Shown here piece after piece: positions 6,841-10,660 of a DNA stretch of 10,660 nucleotides. The DNA is taken from the NCBI GenBank assembly GCA_034437895.1, contig DAOTTO010000408.1:1-10660 (forward strand). Direction: 5' to 3'. The position numbers were made by a program, and so were the translations under genes. Every line of letters starts with the position of its first letter. Position 1 is the stretch's first letter. Below the pieces are notes generated by a model. The model was given only the letters and a program-made list of their open reading frames with translations, was not told where the DNA came from and did not search any database. The stretch is from JANRLJ01 sp034437895. Its GTDB lineage: Bacteria; Chloroflexota; Anaerolineae; Aggregatilineales; Phototrophicaceae.

Positions 6841-6913
6841 TGGGTAATATAGGACTCGGACCTATGACCTTCTCGACGTCAACGAGACGCTCTGCCAATT
6901 GAGCTAATTGCCC
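6841..6913 (-). tRNA. tRNA-Val (GAC anticodon), divergent and possibly non-functional
   Basis: Read on the minus strand, a full 73-nt cloverleaf is visible: a D-arm AGCTC/GAGC with the GG pair in its loop, an anticodon stem TCTCG/CGAGA enclosing TTGACGT (anticodon GAC, Val), a five-base variable region and a T-arm ATAGG/CCTAT. It is very close to an ordinary bacterial tRNA-Val(GAC), but several conserved positions are changed. The acceptor stem GGGCAAT/ATTACCC has a C4-A69 mismatch, the T loop reads TCCGAGT so position 55 is C instead of T, and the bases where CCA would be are CAA. One pair, A5-U68, appears to be a compensated change. A terminator-like hairpin follows and a truncated kinase gene lies just upstream. 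It is either a decaying extra copy or an unusual but live tRNA. Confidence 0.75.
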
Positions 6914-6923
6914 TAACTGCATT

Positions 6924-7034
6924 TCATAACAACGTAAATGACCTCCTTTGGCAAGGATGAATTGCCATTCCCCCCTTGCCGATTTGGGCGGTCACAGCAT
7001 ATTGGCCGAGTTGGTGGCCTACCAAATCACTCAT
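6924..7034 (-). pseudogene. Truncated Ser/Thr protein kinase, N-terminal stub
   Basis: From an ATG at 7034 on the minus strand the frame reads MSDLVGHQLGQYAVTAQIGK, then GGMA. This is the standard opening of bacterial eukaryotic-like Ser/Thr kinases, with the glycine-rich ATP-binding loop (GKGGMA at residues 19-24). The expected continuation (TVYRA and the catalytic lysine strand) is absent: after residue 24, at about 6962, the sequence becomes unrelated and stops after 36 codons. I looked in the other two frames for a continuation and found none, so this is a deletion or insertion break and not a simple frameshift. The tRNA-Val-like gene begins 11 nt downstream. An extended -10 promoter lies 39 nt upstream, so the stub may still be transcribed, perhaps into the tRNA. 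Recognition rests on 24 residues, but they are very characteristic. Confidence 0.6.
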
Positions 7035-7072
7035 GTACGGTCATTCCAGTCATAAAGTCATGCGATTCCGAC

Positions 7073-7081
7073 ATTATAGCA
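7073..7081 (-). promoter_or_regulatory. Extended -10 promoter upstream of the kinase stub
   Basis: On the minus strand the bases read TGCTATAAT, a perfect TGN plus consensus -10 element, so a recognisable -35 is not needed. Transcription would begin near 7066 and run into the kinase stub and the tRNA-Val-like gene. Confidence 0.5.
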
Positions 7082-7206
7082 TCAAACGAAATTCACTGTG
7101 GACTCAATAGGTTCCTCCAGTAAGTTGTCTTATTACTGCGTTGAATTTGAAGTCGCTACCATCGATTTTTTGCTCATTCGTTCTGTTACTTCACAATCAT
7201 TTATGC

Positions 7207-7223
7207 TCTAATCGTCATTTAAC
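7207..7223 (+). promoter_or_regulatory. Candidate response-regulator operator, copy 1
   Basis: TCTAATCGTCATTTAAC ends 51 nt before the response-regulator ATG. It contains CTAAT and TTAAC with 11-bp spacing between equivalent bases, the usual layout for OmpR/PhoB-type regulators. Two further near-identical copies precede the other two genes at the right end. Confidence 0.6.
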
Positions 7224-7274
7224 GTTGATCAGCAACCCTGAAGGCTACTCACTTAATTTTGGAAGCTGGAACTT

Positions 7275-7955
7275 ATGCGGATACTCATTGTCGAAGATGA
7301 ACCTAAATTGCTTGGCTTTCTTAAGCAGGGGCTTGAGGAACAGCGTTATGCGGTGGATACTGCCCAAACTGGTGAAGATGGCTTGCATTGGGCGCTTAAC
7401 TTCCCCTATGACATTATGATTCTTGATGTCATGCTGCCCGGTATAGACGGTTTAGAACTGTGCCAAGTCTTAAGAAATCGCCGCATCCAAACACCGATCC
7501 TGATGCTGACGGCACGTGATACAGTTGATGATCGTGTAGCCGGGTTAGATCGTGGTGCAGACGACTATCTGATTAAGCCCTTTGCCTTCCGCGAATTATT
7601 GGCACGGCTGAGGGCATTAGCGCGGCGCGACACGCCACATGGGTCTGCCACCTTACAAATTGGCGAACTTTATCTCGATACCGTCACCCATACCGCACGA
7701 CGCGGCGATAAACATATCGAACTCAGCGCTAAAGAATATGAACTGCTGGAATTCCTCATTCTCCATCCCAAGCAAGTGCTTTCCCGAACAGTAATCGCTG
7801 AACACATCTGGAACTACGACTACAGCCCGGAATCGAATGTGGTCGATGTCTATATCCGTTACTTACGCAGGAAAATTGATGATGGCTACGAAGATAAATA
7901 CATCCGCACGATTCGGGGAACGGGCTACCAACTGGTGGACCCGGATTACGCCTAA
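7275..7955 (+). CDS. OmpR/PhoB-family two-component response regulator
   Basis: The 226-residue protein has an N-terminal receiver domain (about 1-115) and a C-terminal winged-helix DNA-binding domain (about 125-222). Receiver hallmarks are present: acidic residues Glu7/Asp8, phospho-acceptor Asp51 in ILDVMLPG, switch Thr79 and Lys101 in the KPF motif. The DNA-binding part shows LSAKEYELLEFLI, the recognition-helix region NVVDVYIRYLRRKID and the final wing IRTIRGTGYQL. It is therefore a cytoplasmic transcription factor activated by the adjacent kinase. GGAAG lies 9 nt before the ATG. A 17-bp motif upstream that recurs before two downstream genes suggests autoregulation. Its 3' end may overlap the kinase gene. 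Family call is secure; the signal sensed is unknown. Confidence 0.96.
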   Translation: MRILIVEDEPKLLGFLKQGLEEQRYAVDTAQTGEDGLHWALNFPYDIMILDVMLPGIDGLELCQVLRNRRIQTPILMLTARDTVDDRVAGLDRGADDYLIKPFAFRELLARLRALARRDTPHGSATLQIGELYLDTVTHTARRGDKHIELSAKEYELLEFLILHPKQVLSRTVIAEHIWNYDYSPESNVVDVYIRYLRRKIDDGYEDKYIRTIRGTGYQLVDPDYA

Positions 7956-9336
7956 AAGCCTGCGCTTCCGGCTGGTATTGTGGGCAACGGTCATCCTTTG
8001 CATCATCCAGATTTCTTTGGGTGCGGCTTTTTATCTGCTTACGTCCAACTGGTTATTAGGTCAGTTAGACCGCACGCTCGCGACAACAGCGACTCAGGTT
8101 GCCGAAACGTTACAAGGGGCGGATTTCATTGACGATGGCAGATTGAATTTTCAATTCCGCGATGTGGATGATCCTGTGAATGCGTTTTTAGAGGAACGTT
8201 TATTCTTTATTCGGGTAATCGACCAACTACAAGGCGAAATTCTCGTATCTAGTGCGGGCTATGATGTTGATATTAGCCCTAACGCGCGAGCCGTAAGAAC
8301 GAGTTACGAAACGCTGCTGCTGCGAGATACGACGACCACAATGCGCGTTTATACCCTGCCGTTGGAAGAAAAAGCGCTGGCGCTGCAAGTGGGCGGCTCG
8401 ATGATCGAAGTAAGCGCAACACAAGCGCAAATACGCCGCATGATCGCTGCTGCGCTGCTGCTCACGGTGATTCTTGGTGTGGGCAGCGGTCTTTTTCTGG
8501 CAAACCGTGCTTTAATCCCGATTAAGGCGATTACGAGAACAGCGCAACAAATCAGCGAGCATGACCTAACCCAGCGTATCACGCGCACCTTATCCGACGA
8601 CGAATTGGGGCAGCTCGCCCGAACTTTTAACACGATGTTAGATCGTATCGAGCAGGCTTTTCAACATCAGCAGCGTTTTACAGCAGATGCCGCCCATGAG
8701 CTGCGAACACCGCTCTCGATTATGCAGACCGGGATTGATGTCGTCTTATCGCAAGATCGAAGCCCGACGCAATATCGTGCGGCGCTTGAGAGCGTTCACG
8801 AAGAAGTGCAACGCCTTACTTCACTCACTGTCGGTCTGCTTACTTTAGCTCGTGCGGATTCTCACACACTCACCTTGCATCACACCGCGATGGATTTCTC
8901 GATTCTAGCGAATACTGTTGTAGATCAAGTGACTGCCATCGCGGAACATAAAAATATCACTCTACTGCGCGAGATTGCACCTTACATCTGGTTGCAAGCG
9001 GATGAAGACCGCATGATTCAGCTCACCCTTAATCTGATCGAAAATGCCGTGAAATATACGCCCAATGGCGGATGCGTAACGGTCACGCTTGCCCAAACGA
9101 GCAGCCAAGTCTGTTTTACGGTTGCGGATACGGGGTCAGGAATTGCACCCGAACATCTCCCCCACATTTTTGATCGCTTTTATCGGATGGATCGCTCACG
9201 CAACCGCGACCAAGGCGGCTTTGGGTTAGGGTTAGCTATTGTGCAGCAGATCGTCCATCTTCACGGGGGTGAAATTACGGTTGCCAGCGAGGTCGGGGTT
9301 GGGACACAGTTTTTAGTGAGGCTTCCTACTTCATAG
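7879..9336 (+). CDS. Membrane sensor histidine kinase paired with the OmpR-family regulator
   Basis: Domain order: a membrane helix (VLWATVILCIIQISLGAAFYLL), an extracytoplasmic sensor region of about 140 residues, a second membrane helix (AAALLLTVILGVGSGLFLA), a HAMP linker (IPIKAITRTAQQISEHDL), the dimerisation domain with AAHELRTP (the phosphorylated His is encoded at 8695-8697), and an ATP-binding domain with N box NLIENAVKYTP, DTGSGIAPEHLPHIFDRFYR and the GGFGLGLAIV loop. It is a complete EnvZ/QseC-like kinase. The start is uncertain. The paired ATGs at 7879/7882, with AGGA 6 nt upstream, would overlap the regulator gene by 77 nt; no ATG, GTG or TTG occurs again in frame until a TTG at 7978, inside the first membrane helix. 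An ATT at 7945 would give a more usual N-terminus. Co-transcribed with the regulator. Confidence 0.94.
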   Translation: MMATKINTSARFGERATNWWTRITPKSLRFRLVLWATVILCIIQISLGAAFYLLTSNWLLGQLDRTLATTATQVAETLQGADFIDDGRLNFQFRDVDDPVNAFLEERLFFIRVIDQLQGEILVSSAGYDVDISPNARAVRTSYETLLLRDTTTTMRVYTLPLEEKALALQVGGSMIEVSATQAQIRRMIAAALLLTVILGVGSGLFLANRALIPIKAITRTAQQISEHDLTQRITRTLSDDELGQLARTFNTMLDRIEQAFQHQQRFTADAAHELRTPLSIMQTGIDVVLSQDRSPTQYRAALESVHEEVQRLTSLTVGLLTLARADSHTLTLHHTAMDFSILANTVVDQVTAIAEHKNITLLREIAPYIWLQADEDRMIQLTLNLIENAVKYTPNGGCVTVTLAQTSSQVCFTVADTGSGIAPEHLPHIFDRFYRMDRSRNRDQGGFGLGLAIVQQIVHLHGGEITVASEVGVGTQFLVRLPTS

Positions 9337-9339
9337 TCC

Positions 9340-9356
9340 TCTAATTGTCATTTAAT
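9340..9356 (+). promoter_or_regulatory. Candidate response-regulator operator, copy 2
   Basis: TCTAATTGTCATTTAAT begins 4 nt after the kinase stop and ends 71 nt before the next start codon. It differs from copy 1 at one internal base and at the last base, and keeps the 11-bp-spaced CTAAT/TTAAT repeat. A TATCGA element about 39 bp from the motif start could serve as the -10. Confidence 0.6.
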
Positions 9357-9386
9357 TTTGCGGAATAAGCATAGTCCTATCGAATA

Positions 9387-9403
9387 GTCCTCAGTGTGAG
9401 GAC
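9387..9403 (+). promoter_or_regulatory. Hairpin in the 5' untranslated region of the secreted-protein gene
   Basis: GTCCTCA (9387-9393) and TGAGGAC (9397-9403) form a perfect 7-bp stem with a 3-nt loop, ending about 10 nt before the AAGGA ribosome-binding site. No T tract follows, so it is not a terminator; it could stabilise the mRNA or mark a regulatory site. Confidence 0.45.
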
Positions 9404-9427
9404 GGCAATAAAAAAGGATAGACGATT

Positions 9428-10150
9428 ATGCAGCGCAAGTTTACAGCCAAGTCTTTGTTTGTTGGTATCGTTTTGTTGTCGATGCTCGTTTTATCGTTGA
9501 TGTCCGTCGCCGCGCAGGACACCAGCGTTGAAATTGATCCAGCCAATTTTGTCGAGATCGTTGACAATCCTTATTTCCCGCGTCTTCCCGGTATGCGTTG
9601 GGTCTATGAAGAGCAGACTTCCGACGGGTTAGAACGCATCGAACTCGAAGTACTGGCGGAAAAGCGCGAGGTCATGGGTGTACAAACTACTGTGATGCGC
9701 GATACCGTATCTTTGGAAGGCGTAGTCGTTGAAGATACCTATGACTATTTCGCGCAGGATCTGGATGGGAACGTCTGGTACTTTGGCGAAGATGTCAGCA
9801 ATTTTGAAAACGGGCAGATGCAAGACAAAGCTGGTTCTTGGGAAGCTGGTGTTGACGGTGCTGTACCTGGGATTGTCATGTATGGTGACATCACCGCGCA
9901 CGTCGGCGAAACCTACCAGCAAGAACTCTACGCGGGTGAAGCCGAGGATGCCGCCACCTTGTTAAGCAACAGCGCCAGCCTTACTATCCCTTATGGTAGC
10001 TTTGAAAATGTCGTCATGACGTATGATTTCACCTTACTCGACTCGCAATCCCAAGAGGTTAAGTTCTTCGCGGCTGGCGTGGGTGAAATTAAGGGTATTA
10101 ATCTGATTACAGGCGAACAGGCGTTTCTGGTCGAGTTTACCCAACCCTAG
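9428..10150 (+). CDS. Secreted protein of unknown function
   Basis: The 240-residue product begins with a type I signal peptide (MQRKFTAKSLFVGIVLLSML, cleavage likely after SVAAQ near residue 30) and has no lipobox Cys, so it should be exported. The mature part opens with NPYFPRLPGMRWVYE and continues with DTVSLEGVVVEDTYDYFAQD, DGNVWYFGEDV, GSWEAGVDGAVPGI and a late IPYGSFENVVMTYD segment. I recall this pattern from a group of uncharacterised exported proteins of Gram-positive bacteria and Chloroflexota; it has no named function that I can attach. AAGGA lies 9 nt before the ATG. It follows the kinase gene by 91 nt and carries its own copy of the 17-bp motif, so it is a likely target of the two-component system, possibly acting in the envelope or in sensing. 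Confidence 0.85.
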   Translation: MQRKFTAKSLFVGIVLLSMLVLSLMSVAAQDTSVEIDPANFVEIVDNPYFPRLPGMRWVYEEQTSDGLERIELEVLAEKREVMGVQTTVMRDTVSLEGVVVEDTYDYFAQDLDGNVWYFGEDVSNFENGQMQDKAGSWEAGVDGAVPGIVMYGDITAHVGETYQQELYAGEAEDAATLLSNSASLTIPYGSFENVVMTYDFTLLDSQSQEVKFFAAGVGEIKGINLITGEQAFLVEFTQP

Positions 10151-10168
10151 GTGAGCGTTAGCTTCTTC

Positions 10169-10230
10169 AGGGTCAACCTTAGGTGATTTCATAAGGGTCT
10201 AATCGTTATTTAATCCGCCGAGTTGACCCT
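10169..10230. repeat. Inverted repeat flanking operator copy 3
   Basis: AGGGTCAAC (10169-10177) and GTTGACCCT (10222-10230) are perfect 9-bp inverted copies on either side of the third operator-like motif. The same gap also has TAGGTGA twice, 32 bp apart (10148-10154 and 10180-10186). No T tract follows the right arm, so this is not a terminator. Confidence 0.5.
10198..10214 (+). promoter_or_regulatory. Candidate response-regulator operator, copy 3
   Basis: TCTAATCGTTATTTAAT ends 74 nt before the GTG start of the PepSY gene. It matches copy 1 except at one internal base and the last base, and keeps the CTAAT/TTAAT pair with 11-bp period. A TATCCA about 40 bp from the motif start is a possible -10, at the same distance as in copy 2. 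Confidence 0.6.
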
Positions 10231-10288
10231 AACAAGTATCCAAGCGGTTGACTTGGAAACAGCCAAACAAAGTAAGGAGTTATATAAG

Positions 10289-10660
10289 GTGAACAAAAAT
10301 CGTAAATTTCTCTCTCTAGTATCATTGGGGATGCTGCTCGTCTTATTTGGCGGGGGTTTTGCGATCCTCAGCCGAAACGTGCAAGCGCAAGCCGAGTCAC
10401 CTGCGGTGGTTGATGATGACTCATCAGGCGAAAATGAACCTGATGAAGCCGATGAAGTCGCGCCAGCCAACACCGGAATCACTGCCGAACAAGCACAGGC
10501 CAGGGCTGAAGCCGAAACAGGCAGTACAACCCTAGGGGTCGAATTCGACATTGCGGGCGGCATCCAGATTTTCGAAGTCGAAATGACCGATGGAACAGAC
10601 GTGGAAGTTGATGCCAGCGATGGCACGATCATTCGGATTAAACAGCGCGACGAAGACTAG
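10289..10660 (+). CDS. Small membrane-anchored or secreted PepSY-domain protein
   Basis: From the GTG at 10289 the product is 123 residues; AAGGAG lies 9 nt upstream. An earlier in-frame TTG at 10223 would add 22 residues ahead of the signal sequence and overlap the inverted repeat, so it is not favoured. The N-terminus (KNRKFLSLVSLGMLLVLFGG) is a signal peptide or membrane anchor, followed by an acidic Ser/Glu/Asp linker and a C-terminal PepSY domain (ITAEQAQARAEAETGSTTL onward, ending in VEVDASDGTIIRI). PepSY domains are found in peptidase propeptides and in exported proteins often coded beside two-component systems, where they are thought to inhibit proteases or take part in sensing. The upstream 17-bp motif places it under the neighbouring regulator. 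The stop codon is the last three bases of the window, so the gene is complete. Confidence 0.85.
   Translation: MNKNRKFLSLVSLGMLLVLFGGGFAILSRNVQAQAESPAVVDDDSSGENEPDEADEVAPANTGITAEQAQARAEAETGSTTLGVEFDIAGGIQIFEVEMTDGTDVEVDASDGTIIRIKQRDED

Noticed and set aside
6938..7123. 61-codon plus-strand frame in the gap before the regulator
   Set aside because: It is antisense to the recognisable kinase stub and has no ribosome-binding site.
7141..7419. 92-codon plus-strand frame overlapping the regulator start
   Set aside because: It runs out of frame through the clearly coding response regulator, crosses the operator-like motif and has no recognisable features.
1..10660. CRISPR arrays, insertion sequences, complete defence systems
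   Set aside because: No regularly spaced repeats, transposase or paired terminal repeats were seen; only the single HsdS scrap hints at defence genes.

Overview
This window looks like a chromosomal stretch from a free-living bacterium, most likely a member of the Chloroflexota (Anaerolineae-like). The pointers are a lipoprotein with a LAAC lipobox and a Glu/Ala/Thr-rich tail, a SWIM zinc-finger protein with a YDWG-type motif, a YbjN-family protein with a long acidic tail, and a truncated bacterial Ser/Thr kinase start. The assignment is inferred from gene style only; no rRNA or other marker gene is present.

Left part (1-4886), almost all on the minus strand. The N-terminal half of an arginase-family protein runs off the left edge (1-257). 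Next comes a decayed C-terminal piece of a type I restriction specificity subunit (HsdS), then a small cupin protein (666-995). The gap 996-1391 has no protein gene, but on the plus strand it carries a promoter-like pair, a long nested hairpin and a strong intrinsic terminator, which together look like an independent non-coding RNA of about 265 nt. It is followed by a lipoprotein gene (1392-2150), a terminator, a SWIM zinc-finger protein (2270-3943) and an EamA-type transporter (4038-4886, TTG start); the last two are probably co-transcribed.

Middle part (5199-6561), plus strand. A short hydrophilic protein, a YbjN-domain protein and a DUF456 membrane protein are packed as an apparent operon, the last two coupled by a TGATG overlap. 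The gap 6562-7274 looks like a zone of decay. It has a tRNA-Val(GAC)-like gene with several weakening changes, and just upstream of it on the same strand a Ser/Thr protein kinase start that breaks off straight after the glycine-rich loop, with an extended -10 promoter still in place.

Right part (7275-10660), plus strand. An OmpR-family response regulator and its histidine kinase are followed by a secreted protein of unknown function and a small membrane-anchored PepSY-domain protein. A 17-bp motif, containing a TAAT-type direct repeat with an 11-bp period, lies 50-75 bp upstream of the regulator, of the secreted-protein gene and of the PepSY gene. The simplest reading is an autoregulated two-component system with two adjacent exported targets. 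The motif and the candidate non-coding RNA are the two most interesting observations here.
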